DNA of 57,146 bases from an uncultured Clostridia bacterium (GCA_944386805.1 CALXCO010000015.1:1-57146), one strand, 5' to 3'. Positions 27,739-36,338 are shown, counted from the stretch's first letter. Notes: generated by a model from the letters alone, not told the origin. Program-made: numbers and translations.

Positions 27739-28647
27739 TTATCTTTCTGCCGAGGCATACCGCTTGAGCGCCTCAATATACAAATTCCCGAATTTTCCGG
27801 TACCGGCCTTGCTGTGGATGATATACCCGATTTCCATATAGTCGTCTACATCCAGCGGAATCGCCACAATATTTTTCCCGTTGAGTTCTTCATTGATGAC
27901 GCCGCTGCAAATGGTGTATCCGTTCAGTCCGATTAACAGATTGAACAGGGTCGCACGGTCAGAAACCATAATATCTTTTTTGCTTTCCAGCGTACTTAGA
28001 ATCTCCTCAGAATAATAAAAGGAATTGTGTTCTCCCTGCTCATAGGAAAGCCGCGGATAGGGCGCGAGGTCTTCCAGAGAAACCACCTTTTTCTGTGCCA
28101 ACGGGTTGTCCACACCGACAAATACATGCGGCTTTGCCACAAACAACTGGGTAAACTTCAAACCTTTTTCCTGCAAAACCCTGCGCAGAACGGTTTCATT
28201 GAACTGATTCAAATAGAGCACGCCGACTTCACTGCGCAGCTTCGCGACATCATCGATCAATTCATACGTCTGGGTCTCCCGGATACGAAAATCATATTCT
28301 TCGCCGCCGTACTGCCTGAGCAGTTCGACAAAGGCTTCCACCGCAAAGGAATAGTGCTGCGTGGATACGCAGAACTGATGCTTGACCTGACCGGTTCCCA
28401 GATAACGTTCTTCAATCAGGTTGGTCTGTTCGATAACCTGCCGGGCATATCCGAGGAATTCCTCTCCTTCTGCCGACAGCAGCACACCCTTGTTGGTACG
28501 CCTGAAAATCGTGATACCCAGCTCACTTTCCAGTTCTTTCACCGCTGCGGTCAGGCTGGGCTGTGCAATATACAGCTGTTTGGCAGCTTCGCTGATTGTC
28601 CCGGTTTCGGCAATTGTGACAATGTATTTGAGTTGTACAAGGGTCAT
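27739..28647 (-). CDS. LysR-family transcriptional regulator
   Basis: 302 residues. The N-terminal winged helix-turn-helix (TISEAAKQLYIAQPSLTAAV) precedes a periplasmic-binding-like co-inducer domain. The start at 28647 follows ACAGGAGGAAAGCCA. It is upstream of, and parallel to, the MetE-like gene, which suggests a CmbR/MetR-like role in sulfur metabolism, though this is inference. Oddly, a terminator-like hairpin derived from a tRNA-Ser repeat ends about 20 bases before the start codon, so transcription would have to start after or read through it. Confidence 0.9.
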   Translation of the reverse strand: MTLVQLKYIVTIAETGTISEAAKQLYIAQPSLTAAVKELESELGITIFRRTNKGVLLSAEGEEFLGYARQVIEQTNLIEERYLGTGQVKHQFCVSTQHYSFAVEAFVELLRQYGGEEYDFRIRETQTYELIDDVAKLRSEVGVLYLNQFNETVLRRVLQEKGLKFTQLFVAKPHVFVGVDNPLAQKKVVSLEDLAPYPRLSYEQGEHNSFYYSEEILSTLESKKDIMVSDRATLFNLLIGLNGYTICSGVINEELNGKNIVAIPLDVDDYMEIGYIIHSKAGTGKFGNLYIEALKRYASAER

Positions 28648-28670
28648 TGGCTTTCCTCCTGTAAAAGGCA

Positions 28671-28746
28671 AACAAAAAGGTACCATACCGAGACATGGTG
28701 CCCATTTTCTGACGAAGAAGGAGGGATTCGACTCGTATACGGCACA
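28671..28746 (-). repeat. Copy 1 of tRNA-Ser 3' end plus terminator (att-like)
   Basis: It contains a degenerate copy of the tRNA-Ser terminator hairpin (GGTACCAT...ATGGTGCC) followed by GAAGGAGGGATTCGA, the T-arm/acceptor end of the tRNA-Ser gene, then ACTCGTATACGGCACA. The last part is shared with copy 2 but not with the tRNA. Such duplicates are typical attachment-site scars of elements that integrate at tRNA genes. Confidence 0.75.
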
Positions 28747-28836
28747 TGTCCTTTATCGCATCAACCGAAATGATTTCTGAATGGAAGTCCCTTCCGGCAA
28801 TCTACAGTATTGGATCTCAATGAAACAGTAACGATC

Positions 28837-29163
28837 TCACCTCGAAATATTGCGGAGCTGGGAGTCAATATCCCGTCCGCCGTACATGACACGAAGCACG
28901 GTAACAGTTTTTACCCGGTGGTCCGGAATGTAGAACACCAGGTAATTGTCCACCGGCATGACCCGGAGATTGCGGCTGCGCCACGGCTCCCGGTCGCAGA
29001 CACGGAACCGCTCCGGCATCTCATCCAGCTTGAGGATGTTCTCTTCCAAGCGATTCAGCTGGTTGTTGGCGTTTAGCTCCGACTGAAGTTCCACTGCGAT
29101 GTAGCGGTAAATTTCCCGCAAATCGTGCTTTGCTTCCGAGGTCAACGTCACCTCATAGCTCAT
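28837..29163 (-). CDS. Type II toxin, RelE/ParE family
   Basis: 108 residues with the ParE/RelE fold. Its core is YEVTLTSEAKHDLREIYRYI, a helical pair, then MPVDNYLVFYIPDHRVKTVTVLRVMYGGRD, where the Tyr and terminal basic residues match the family. It would inhibit translation (RelE) or gyrase (ParE); which one cannot be told. The ATG overlaps the stop of the antitoxin gene by four bases. The pair lies between tRNA-derived repeats. Confidence 0.88.
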   Translation of the reverse strand: MSYEVTLTSEAKHDLREIYRYIAVELQSELNANNQLNRLEENILKLDEMPERFRVCDREPWRSRNLRVMPVDNYLVFYIPDHRVKTVTVLRVMYGGRDIDSQLRNISR

Positions 29164-29462
29164 ACGCCCAGTTCACCCCGCAGCTCGTCAAACGCCTGCT
29201 TTGCCGGGATGGTTTTCCCAGCCTTCATCTGGGCATAGCCCTTTTCCAGCTCGGCGTCCAGCTGCTCGTCGGTCATGCGGCTGGCGTCCAGCGAATGCTC
29301 CGGGAGCTTTACCTCAAAAGGCAGTCCCCGCCGGAGGATAATTTGCTTGTAGAACATGGTGATGGCGTTGGACGCCGGGATGCCTAGGGCGCTGAGGATC
29401 GCTTCCGCCTGTTCCTTGACCTCCGGTTCAATGCGAGCATACAGGTTTGCCGACTTTGCCAT
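29160..29462 (-). CDS. RelB/DinJ-family antitoxin
   Basis: 100 residues. The N-terminal ribbon-helix-helix (NLYARIEPEVKEQAEAIL, then LGIPASNAITMFYKQII) is the DinJ/RelB DNA-binding form, and the C-terminal tail should wrap the toxin. AAAGGAG precedes the ATG at 29462. It is the first gene of the operon and would repress it together with the toxin. Confidence 0.9.
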   Translation of the reverse strand: MAKSANLYARIEPEVKEQAEAILSALGIPASNAITMFYKQIILRRGLPFEVKLPEHSLDASRMTDEQLDAELEKGYAQMKAGKTIPAKQAFDELRGELGV

Positions 29463-29602
29463 ATCCAAGACTCCTTTCGGGATTTGTGTATTCTTTCTCG
29501 TCTTCATTATACTCTATTGTACGCACAAAAGCAATGCATATTCTGATTTGAAATGAGAAAAGCACCGCAACCTTGATACGTATTGTATCAAAATGGCGGT
29601 TC

Positions 29603-29644
29603 TTCTTTGGCGGAGAAGGAGGGATTTGACTCGTATACGGTACA
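29603..29644 (-). repeat. Copy 2 of tRNA-Ser 3' end (att-like)
   Basis: TTCTTTGGCGGAGAAGGAGG with ATTTGACTCGTATACGGTACA: the first part equals the 3' end and CCA of tRNA-Ser, and the second equals the tail of copy 1 with few changes. The tRNA body is missing. A hairpin (TTGATAC ... GTATCAA) lies where a terminator would be, just before it on the plus strand. Confidence 0.75.
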
Positions 29645-29747
29645 CGCCGTTACGGGTCTGCAAACAGGCCAGGTCGCGGCTCTGACAGCCCACCGGGCTG
29701 TCATTCAGTACCGCTCCCGTTCGAATCCCTCGAAAAGGTTACGATAT

Positions 29748-29788
29748 AAACAAAAAAGGTACCATAAACGAACATGGTACCTTTTCTT
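29748..29788 (-). terminator. Terminator of tRNA-Ser
   Basis: On the minus strand AAAAGGTACCATG pairs with TGGTACCTTTTTT around a short loop, directly after the encoded CCA. An older copy lies at 28671-28709. Confidence 0.85.
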
Positions 29789-29881
29789 TGGCGGAGAAGG
29801 AGGGATTCGAACCCTCGATGAGCTATTAACCCATACACGAGTTCCAGTCGTGCGCCATAAACCAAGCTAGGCGACTTCTCC
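29789..29881 (-). tRNA. tRNA-Ser (anticodon GGA)
   Basis: 93 bases including an encoded CCA. The acceptor arm GGAGAAG pairs with CTTCTCC; the anticodon arm is CACGA-CTGGAAC-TCGTG with GGA in the loop; a long variable arm follows, as in class II tRNAs; the T arm is GAGGG-TTCGAAT-CCCTC. It reads UCC/UCU codons. Its 3' end is duplicated twice nearby, making it the likely attachment site of the toxin-antitoxin islet. Confidence 0.95.
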
Positions 29882-30048
29882 ATTATTTTCCACAGCGTTA
29901 TTTGCTGCAACGTTGATTATTATATCAGCTTCTATGGGATTTGTCAACCCCTAAATGCAAAAAAATCGACAGGTTTTTGATTTCTTCGTTTTCAGCCTGC
30001 CGGTTCCGTGCTATAATAAAGATAAAATGACTGGAAAGGGGCTTTCAG

Positions 30049-30462
30049 ATGAGCTCATCAGAAAATAAATTGCGTCTCCAACTCCGCCTGCGTATCTACA
30101 AAGATGACCTGCTTTTCGGCTCCGGTATCGCAGAACTGATGGAACGGGTGGACAAAAACGGTTCGATGTCTGCGGCATGCCGTGAGATGGGAATGGCCTA
30201 TTCCAAAGGATGGAAGATTGTACGGCGCGCTGAAAGCCAGCTGGGGTATCCGCTGATGGACGGCAAAAGAGGTGGAACCGGTGGCGGCAGAATGGTTTTG
30301 ACAGAACAGGGACGTGCACTGCTGGAACGTTACCGGGAAATGGAAGCTGAAATCAACCGGGTATCGGCGGACATTTTCAGCCGGTATTTCCCCGACGGAT
30401 GGGAAAATCTGCCCGTTTCAGGCCAAAATGCAGGGAAAATGCAGGATAAACCAGATAATTGA
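30049..30462 (+). CDS. ModE-like winged-helix regulator (N-terminal domain only)
   Basis: 137 residues. LRIYKDDLLFGSGIAELMER, GSMSAACREMGMAYSKGWKI and GGGRMVLTEQGRALLERY form the ModE-type LysR-like winged helix. The molybdate-binding domains of full ModE are absent, so it may be a short DNA-binding form with another or no ligand. No molybdate transporter is adjacent. GGAAAGGGGC precedes the ATG. The 290 bases that follow contain the next gene's promoter and nothing else I can support. Confidence 0.85.
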   Translation: MSSSENKLRLQLRLRIYKDDLLFGSGIAELMERVDKNGSMSAACREMGMAYSKGWKIVRRAESQLGYPLMDGKRGGTGGGRMVLTEQGRALLERYREMEAEINRVSADIFSRYFPDGWENLPVSGQNAGKMQDKPDN

Positions 30463-30662
30463 ATATGCACTTTTGCAAACAGGCTCATGCAAATTCGGAC
30501 GGATAATGTCCAAATTTTACAGGATTTTCTGTGTATACTTGAATGATAATAATATTTGACTTGCATTTTATCAAAAAAATCTGTCAAAAGGAAAATATTG
30601 GCCAGTTATTTTGCAATATTTTACGAGTTGTGCTGCAAACGTGATTTTTATGCTGAAAGCCG

Positions 30663-30691
30663 TTGAAAACCACCGGCAAGTATGCTAATAT
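30663..30691 (+). promoter_or_regulatory. Promoter for the MalY/PatB gene
   Basis: TTGAAA, 17 bases, TAATAT, about 65 bases before the ATG. Confidence 0.7.
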
Positions 30692-30755
30692 AAATAAGAA
30701 AACAGCGGTTCTGCGGCTTTGCTTCGGAAACGCCATTGGTGAAAGGGGTATCTTT

Positions 30756-31955
30756 ATGAAATACGATTTTACTACGATTATGGATCGGACCGGTAAGGAC
30801 TCCATCGCTGTCGATGTGATTCCGATTCCCGGTGCGGAAATTCAGCCCGGCTACTCCAGAATCCCGATGTGGGTCGCCGATATGAACTTTGCAACGGTCC
30901 CCACCATCCAGCAGGCGATTATCGAACGGGTCCAGCATCCCGCTTTTGGTTATTTCAGACCGACCAAAGAATATTTCGATTCGATCATCCACTGGCAGAA
31001 GGTCCGCAATGGCGTCGAAAATCTGACAGCAGAGAACATCGGCTATGAAAACGGTGTTCTGGGATGTGTTTCTGCCGCAGTGCAGGCCTTTACCTCTCCG
31101 AGTGAAGCCGTTTTGCTGCACTCTCCTACCTACATCGGTTTTACCGGCACGATGAAGAATGCCGGCCGCCGTATTGTACATAGTGAGCTTTACCGTGATG
31201 AAAATGGAGTCTGGCGGATGGATTACGAGGATATGGACCGCAAGATCAAGGAAAACAATATCCACCTCGCCATCTTCTGCAGCCCCCATAACCCCACCGG
31301 CCGTGTCTGGGAAAAGGAAGAAATCGAAAAAGCGATGGAAGTCTACCGTAAAAACGACTGTATCGTCATTTCGGACGAGATCTGGAGCGACCTGATTCTG
31401 GAAGGCCATCACCACATCCCGACCCAGTCGGTCAGCGAAGATGCGAAAAAACGTACCATTGCCATCTATGCACCTTCCAAGACCTTCAACCTTGCCGGCC
31501 TGATCGGTTCTTACCATATTATTTACAATAAATACCTCCGTGACCGGGTTGTCGCTCAGTCCAATACCACCCACTACAATTCAATGAACGTACTGAGCAT
31601 GCATGCGCTGATCGGCGCTTACAAGCCGGAAGGTGAAGAGTGGGTCAATGAGCTGTGCGAAGTATTGACCGATAACGTCAACTACGCCTATGACTACATC
31701 GCCACCCATTTCAAGGGTGTCAGCCTGGCCAAACCTGAAGGTACCTATATGCTCTATCTGGACTGCGAAGAATGGTGCAAAGAGCATCAGACCGATATTG
31801 ATACTCTGCTCAAAGCAGGTGTTTCGGTCGGCGTCATCTGGCAGGATGGCCGTCCGTTCAACCGTCCTTATGCAATCCGTATGAACCTTGCAGTTCCCCA
31901 CAGTCTGGTTGTCGACGCGATGAAACGCCTCGATGAAAAGGTATTCAACGCCTGA
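30756..31955 (+). CDS. MalY/PatB-family PLP-dependent aminotransferase / C-S lyase
   Basis: 399 residues, fold-type I. MWVADMNFATVPTIQQAI is the MalY/PatB N-terminal signature, CSPHNPTGRVW the substrate loop, and the PLP lysine lies in YAPSKTFNLAGL near 240. PatB-type enzymes split cystathionine or cysteine to give homocysteine or sulfide; MalY also regulates. It may belong functionally with the MetE-like gene 3 kb away, but this is only inference. GAAAGGGG precedes the ATG at 30756. Confidence 0.9.
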   Translation: MKYDFTTIMDRTGKDSIAVDVIPIPGAEIQPGYSRIPMWVADMNFATVPTIQQAIIERVQHPAFGYFRPTKEYFDSIIHWQKVRNGVENLTAENIGYENGVLGCVSAAVQAFTSPSEAVLLHSPTYIGFTGTMKNAGRRIVHSELYRDENGVWRMDYEDMDRKIKENNIHLAIFCSPHNPTGRVWEKEEIEKAMEVYRKNDCIVISDEIWSDLILEGHHHIPTQSVSEDAKKRTIAIYAPSKTFNLAGLIGSYHIIYNKYLRDRVVAQSNTTHYNSMNVLSMHALIGAYKPEGEEWVNELCEVLTDNVNYAYDYIATHFKGVSLAKPEGTYMLYLDCEEWCKEHQTDIDTLLKAGVSVGVIWQDGRPFNRPYAIRMNLAVPHSLVVDAMKRLDEKVFNA

Positions 31956-31994
31956 TTGACCGGCCTGTCCGCATCTGTAATATAATTTGACAGA

Positions 31995-32066
31995 AATATC
32001 CCTCTGATATGCAGTCTCCTGAAAATTCAGGTGTCTTCAAACCGCATGTCAGAGGGATATTTTTTA
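31995..32066. terminator. Branched terminator after the MalY/PatB gene
   Basis: AATATCCCTCTGA at one end pairs with TCAGAGGGATATT at the other, enclosing a small hairpin (CCTGAAAATTCAGG), followed by six T. It may also end the convergent minus-strand frame. Confidence 0.85.
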
Positions 32067-32091
32067 TCCGATACAGTCATCGCCGGGCTGT

Positions 32092-32433
32092 TTATTGTGG
32101 CCGTATCGTTTGGTCTGCGCTATTGTAAAAATAATGAAAGGAATCATACTGCCACTGATACCGGCATTGACCAAGATGACAACATATGTCTGCATTACCA
32201 CCCGGCGGCATCCGGATTTGCAGGAATATCTGCCTGCCCTTTCGGCTGATGGCAAGCAGATATTCCCCCGGACTGAGAAAGCCAAACAATATCCTGCCGC
32301 TGGAAAGCAGCCTCCTTGTGTCACTGGTGCATCCCGGACAATGCGTCAGTTCGACTGTGTCAAACGTACAATAATCCTCTACGCAGACCCGGATACCGCA
32401 CAACCGGTATCCGGACCAGCAACATAATGGAAT
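32092..32433 (-). CDS. Unidentified Cys-rich small protein, doubtful start
   Basis: About 113 residues, not recognised. It has nine cysteines, mostly in its first half (LCCWSGYRLCGIRVC, THCPGC) and then GRILFGFLSPGEYLLAIS, a strand pattern like the beta-sandwich repeats of the protein encoded just upstream. The frame has no ATG. An ATT codon at 32433 is five bases after AGCAGGAGG, and a TTG lies further on. It may be a real gene with a rare start, or the shifted remainder of a fourth repeat of the upstream protein. Confidence 0.35.
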   Translation of the reverse strand: MPLCCWSGYRLCGIRVCVEDYCTFDTVELTHCPGCTSDTRRLLSSGRILFGFLSPGEYLLAISRKGRQIFLQIRMPPGGNADICCHLGQCRYQWQYDSFHYFYNSADQTIRPQ

Positions 32434-32495
32434 ATCTGCCTCCTGCTCATCTTTCAGGCAAAATCGCTGAACTGCCAGTATCCCATAATCCGGTT

Positions 32496-33358
32496 TTACT
32501 GTTCGAGTTTTGCCTTTACCAGATATTCGCCGCCGGTCACGCCGCCGAAGAGGTATTTTCCCATCGTATTGGTCTTGGTCACGGCAATCAGATGTTCCTG
32601 TGTCACATCACCTACTGTCGTCACCTGATACAGGCCGACAAAACATCCGGCAACAGCCTGACCAGCTGTGTCACGAATAATACCGCTGACTGTGCCGTTA
32701 TACGTCCGGCTGTCAACCATCATCGCCATGCTGACATTGGCAATCGACCCGCCGGTAATGACTGCGTTCATGGACGAAGTGGCAAGATATCCTTCTGCAG
32801 AAGAAATCAGCGTGTATGCGCCGTCCGCCAGATCATAAAAAGCAAACTCACCGTCAGCGGCCGTATAGGTGACTGCTGCCGTCGTGCTGTCTGCTGCCTG
32901 AAGGGTGATTTTAGCGCCTGCCAGCGGAGTAGGTGCACCCAGCGGGTTGGCAACCGTCAGAACGCCGGCAATAGCCCCCAGCGACAGAGTTGCATCCGCT
33001 GTACAGATCAGATTTACTTCGGAAGTGACGCCGTTGGTCAGCGTAATGCCTACCGCATCGCTGAGAAGATATCCATCTTTGACAGCGGCCAGACTGTAAG
33101 TACCATCTGGAATACCTGTGAGGGTAAAACCACCGGTGGCATCGGTCAGGGTGTGCTGATAGGGCATCCCTGTGCTGTCAAACAGCTTACCGTTGCGTCC
33201 GTAATCGGCGCCGTTCCATCGGTGACAACACCGTAGACGGTGGCAAGGGTAGTCGGTGCAGGCGGCAGCTGTAAATCTACATTAGCCTCCTGCAAGCCCT
33301 GGATATCAAAATTCTGGCTATACTGCAAACTGAGCAGGTCTTGTTTAATCTCTGCCAT
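32496..33358 (-). pseudogene. Beta-sandwich repeat protein (carboxypeptidase-regulatory/CnaB-like), frameshifted
   Basis: The start is clear: ACAGGAGG before an ATG at 33358, opening MAEIKQDLLSLQYSQNF. After about 57 residues the frame is lost: the reading should continue into KLFDSTGMPYQHT but one base (an A of an expected GTAAAG near 33188) is missing. The rest (to 32496) is open and encodes two further repeats ending in GKYLFGGVTGGEYLVKAKLEQ. Each repeat has the G-x-V-T-D...G-x-F-x-F...L-x-x-G-x-Y-x-L pattern. There is no signal peptide or anchor, so a cytoplasmic or spore-coat type role is possible. It could be a true lesion or a sequencing error. Confidence 0.75.
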
Positions 33359-33541
33359 TGGAATAACCTCCTGTCAAATAATCTGGCTGAAGAATCGGTG
33401 TAAATGGAAGCGGTCAGCAAAAGCAACGATACCATTGTGGTACAGCTGTTTCTTCCCAACCGTCCCAACTCCAATATATGCCCGTTCAGCAAAAAAGAGC
33501 CTGTCCAGATTGCAAAATCTCCCAGAAAACGTCTTTCTCTA

Positions 33542-33587
33542 CCAAAAGGACAAATGGGCCCGTTCCAGTGAACAGACCCATTTGTCC
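33542..33587 (-). terminator. Terminator after sulfatase 1
   Basis: GGACAAATGGG pairs with CCCATTTGTCC around an 18-base loop, followed on the minus strand by TTTTGG. Confidence 0.7.
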
Positions 33588-33611
33588 AAAATTTATCAGA
33601 AAGGCCAACTA

Positions 33612-35159
33612 TCAGTTCCAGCGTACAGCTTCGGCGTACTCTTTTTCCAAACCCATGCGGGTATACTGCTCAACCGGTGCGTCATTTTCAATCATACGCT
33701 CGACCATTGCCCGGCGCAGCCGATCAACAACGGTCGGGTCATCGATTGGATGCAGTTCATGAGGATCGTTTTGCAGGTCAAACAGCTCCGTTTTCCATCC
33801 TTCCGGGGTATTTACATGCGGCAAGACTTTGTCCAGACCAGGATTATTCCGTTTCAAGGAGAGCGGCATATTTCCACCGATATAACTGCGGTCAGGAATC
33901 TTCATCAGCCGGACACCTTTGGTGAAGGAGAACGGTTCGGACAGTTCAATATCCTGCAATTCATCCACATGGAAACGTGCGCGCATATGCGTCGGCATCA
34001 GCGTATAGTTGTACAACGGCCAGTTATCCTTTTTGGGCGACAGAATATACTTATACCGTCCATCGGTACAGGTAATCTGAGCACCGAACGCGCCATAAAT
34101 AATCGTATCATGGACCGGTTCATTCCGGCGAACTGCGCCCAGCAGAGATTTACCATTCATATCCTTCGGAATCGGCAGTCCACAAAAATCCAAAACCGTT
34201 GGTGCATAGTCAATTGTCTGAATCAGCGCGTCCCGCCGTCCGGTCGCTTTGGAAACAGGGTCATAAATCAGGCAGGGAGTATGTGCGACCTCCTCCAGAT
34301 TGAGTACAAACCCGCTCTTTGCCCACCAGTCATGCTCCCCAAGGAAAAAGCCGTGGTCGGTGTTGACAATCAGCAGCGTATCCTCCCAGAGATTGTACTG
34401 ATCCATCTTTTCCATAATCCGCCCCAGACAACGGTCACACATCGTAACCAATGCTGCGTAAGTTTTGCGGACATGCTCAATATATGGCCGCTCTTCATCT
34501 TTCACCGGTGCGTAAGACGGCCAGTCAAACTGCGGCCCGTTATATTCTTTCTCGTAAATTTCCTGAAACTCAGGCATCGTATAGAACGGTTCATGCGGGT
34601 CAAACGTCTCCACATGCAAAAACCAGTTGTCCTCTGCATGGTTGAGGTCCAGAAATTCCACGCCGCCATTAAAGGTGTGAGTCTGCGGCATATCATCAAT
34701 TTTGCGGATAAACTGACGGTTTGCCCAGTCCTGCTGCCAGAGAGAACCGAGATGTTCCGGCATTGGCGGCGTTTTGATCATCGGCTTCCAGGGGTCACCT
34801 TCCTGACCACGACAGCACTCCCAGGTCGTATAGCGGGTATGGTAGGTACAGCCGCCGTCCTCCCAGTAATGGCCATGGTCGGACACCAGATGCGCATGAT
34901 AGCCGTTTTTGGACAGGATTTCTGGCATCGAATCGTCATACGGCTCAATCGGTCCCCAGCAGCGATGCAGGAAATTATACCGTCCGGTATGCAGTTCCCG
35001 GCGTGCCGGCATACAGGGCATCGAACCACAGTAGCAGTGATCAAAGGTGACTGCCATCCGTCCAAGCCGTTCAAAGTTAGGCGCTTTCACCCAGTCACAG
35101 CCATAGTTGGGCAGAAAACGGGTATTCAGTGAATCGTATGTAACCATAATTACTTTCAC
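33612..35159 (-). CDS. Sulfatase 1 (formylglycine type, CxPAR variant)
   Basis: 515 residues, alkaline-phosphatase-like fold. The modification site is SMPCMPARRELHTGR near residue 50: Cys-x-Pro-Ala-Arg rather than the common Cys-x-Pro-Ser-Arg. Metal ligands appear in VTYDSLN (N terminus) and NTDHGFFLGEHDWWAK near 285. There is no signal peptide, so it should desulfate imported sugars in the cytosol. The GTG at 35159 is chosen because GGAAGGAAG lies upstream. The LacI regulator is upstream on the same strand, with an operator-like palindrome between them at 35288. No sulfatase-maturating radical SAM enzyme is in the window. Confidence 0.9.
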   Translation of the reverse strand: MKVIMVTYDSLNTRFLPNYGCDWVKAPNFERLGRMAVTFDHCYCGSMPCMPARRELHTGRYNFLHRCWGPIEPYDDSMPEILSKNGYHAHLVSDHGHYWEDGGCTYHTRYTTWECCRGQEGDPWKPMIKTPPMPEHLGSLWQQDWANRQFIRKIDDMPQTHTFNGGVEFLDLNHAEDNWFLHVETFDPHEPFYTMPEFQEIYEKEYNGPQFDWPSYAPVKDEERPYIEHVRKTYAALVTMCDRCLGRIMEKMDQYNLWEDTLLIVNTDHGFFLGEHDWWAKSGFVLNLEEVAHTPCLIYDPVSKATGRRDALIQTIDYAPTVLDFCGLPIPKDMNGKSLLGAVRRNEPVHDTIIYGAFGAQITCTDGRYKYILSPKKDNWPLYNYTLMPTHMRARFHVDELQDIELSEPFSFTKGVRLMKIPDRSYIGGNMPLSLKRNNPGLDKVLPHVNTPEGWKTELFDLQNDPHELHPIDDPTVVDRLRRAMVERMIENDAPVEQYTRMGLEKEYAEAVRWN

Positions 35160-35287
35160 AATAACAACTTCCTTCCTGTTATCCTTATTCGGCATTCTGA
35201 TCAGGAGCGCCGTGCAACCACATTTAAGACATTTAAGCAAGGATTCTCAATATACAATTCCCTTATTGTTCAGTTATAAGCAAAATT

Positions 35288-35301
35288 TGTAAGCGCTTAT
35301 A
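35288..35301 (-). promoter_or_regulatory. LacI/CcpA-type operator upstream of sulfatase 1
   Basis: TGTAAGCGCTTATA, a near-perfect palindrome about 130 bases ahead of the sulfatase start, matching the sites at 36367 and 38187. Confidence 0.75.
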
Positions 35302-35345
35302 TTTTAGCTTAAGCACACAGGCTGCTATTTCAACAGCCTATTTCT

Positions 35346-36338
35346 TTATACCGACTCACGCTCAATCAAAGAATATGGCACATAGGTCAAATGGTCATCC
35401 GGTATTCCCCCCTGAATGATCTGAATCAGCTTTACCGTAGCATTGTACCCCATCTGATAGGAATTGACCAGATAAGCTGTCAATGCCGGCCGAAGAAGCT
35501 TTCCATCCAATGGATTCTGAACCGAAGCGACAACCTTTAAATCCTTTGGAATCGTCAACCCACACTCAAGGGCAAGAGTATAAACCTGTGGACAGTATTT
35601 GTCATCGGCGACAAATATTCCATCCGGTTTGTTGGGCGACAAAAAATATTTCTCCAGCCGCACAAATGCACTGTCCACCCCCTGCTGACCAAATCCCAGA
35701 TATTCCACCTGATCAGGCCGCAGCCCGTTGGTTACGACAAAATCTTCGATAACCTGCAAATTCCGCTCATCTGTGCCCTTGTAGGTGTAGCCGCCATCCA
35801 TATAAATAACCTTTCGGCATCCTCTGGAAAAAAGCAGCGACAACGCTTCCTTTCGATATCCGCTGAATCCGCCGTATACATGAACCCTTCGGTCATCAAA
35901 CGACTGCCGGTGTCCGGCATAACAGACGGGAAATCCCGATTCATAAACCGGCTGCACATATGGTCCAACCGCTGCAAACAAAATGCCATCAATTTTCCGC
36001 CGGGTACGGATTGACCTTGCAAACTCTTCCGGTGTTCCATATGTCGACATCAACAGCAGGTCAAATCCCCGTTCCCGTGCGGCATGCTCCGCACCATCGA
36101 GAAACTGGACATAATAGCTGTTGGAAATCGAACCATTCAGTACCATACCGATTGTATTGACAAGGCTGGACGCCAGTCCCTGTGCACTTGCGTCCGGAAG
36201 ATAACCGAGTTTGGAAATTGCATCACGGATTTTCTTTTCGCTCTTTGGGGTAACGCCTCCCTTTCCGTTGATGACACGGGAAACAGTTGCAATAGACAAT
36301 CCGGCCTCCCGCGCGACATCATAAATTGTGACTTTCAT
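35346..36338 (-). CDS. LacI-family transcriptional regulator
   Basis: 330 residues. The N-terminal helix-turn-helix and hinge (TIYDVAREAGLSIATVSRVI ... LGYLPDASAQGLAS) are textbook LacI, followed by a periplasmic-binding-like sugar domain. The ATG at 36338 follows GGTGGGGAT. It sits between two sulfatase genes, and the three genes each have a TGTAAGCGCTTACA-like palindrome upstream, so it is probably the local regulator and represses itself. The inducer is likely a desulfated or sulfated sugar. Confidence 0.93.
   Translation of the reverse strand: MKVTIYDVAREAGLSIATVSRVINGKGGVTPKSEKKIRDAISKLGYLPDASAQGLASSLVNTIGMVLNGSISNSYYVQFLDGAEHAARERGFDLLLMSTYGTPEEFARSIRTRRKIDGILFAAVGPYVQPVYESGFPVCYAGHRQSFDDRRVHVYGGFSGYRKEALSLLFSRGCRKVIYMDGGYTYKGTDERNLQVIEDFVVTNGLRPDQVEYLGFGQQGVDSAFVRLEKYFLSPNKPDGIFVADDKYCPQVYTLALECGLTIPKDLKVVASVQNPLDGKLLRPALTAYLVNSYQMGYNATVKLIQIIQGGIPDDHLTYVPYSLIERESV

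Noticed and set aside
29583-29870. An open frame of 95 codons containing GGEGGIRTLD
   Set aside because: It is a translation of the tRNA-Ser gene and its repeat copies; this kind of false protein is common in databases.
33240-35132. A 630-codon open frame on the plus strand
   Set aside because: It lies antisense to sulfatase 1 and the repeat protein. It has no domain pattern or ribosome site, while the minus-strand genes carry clear motifs.
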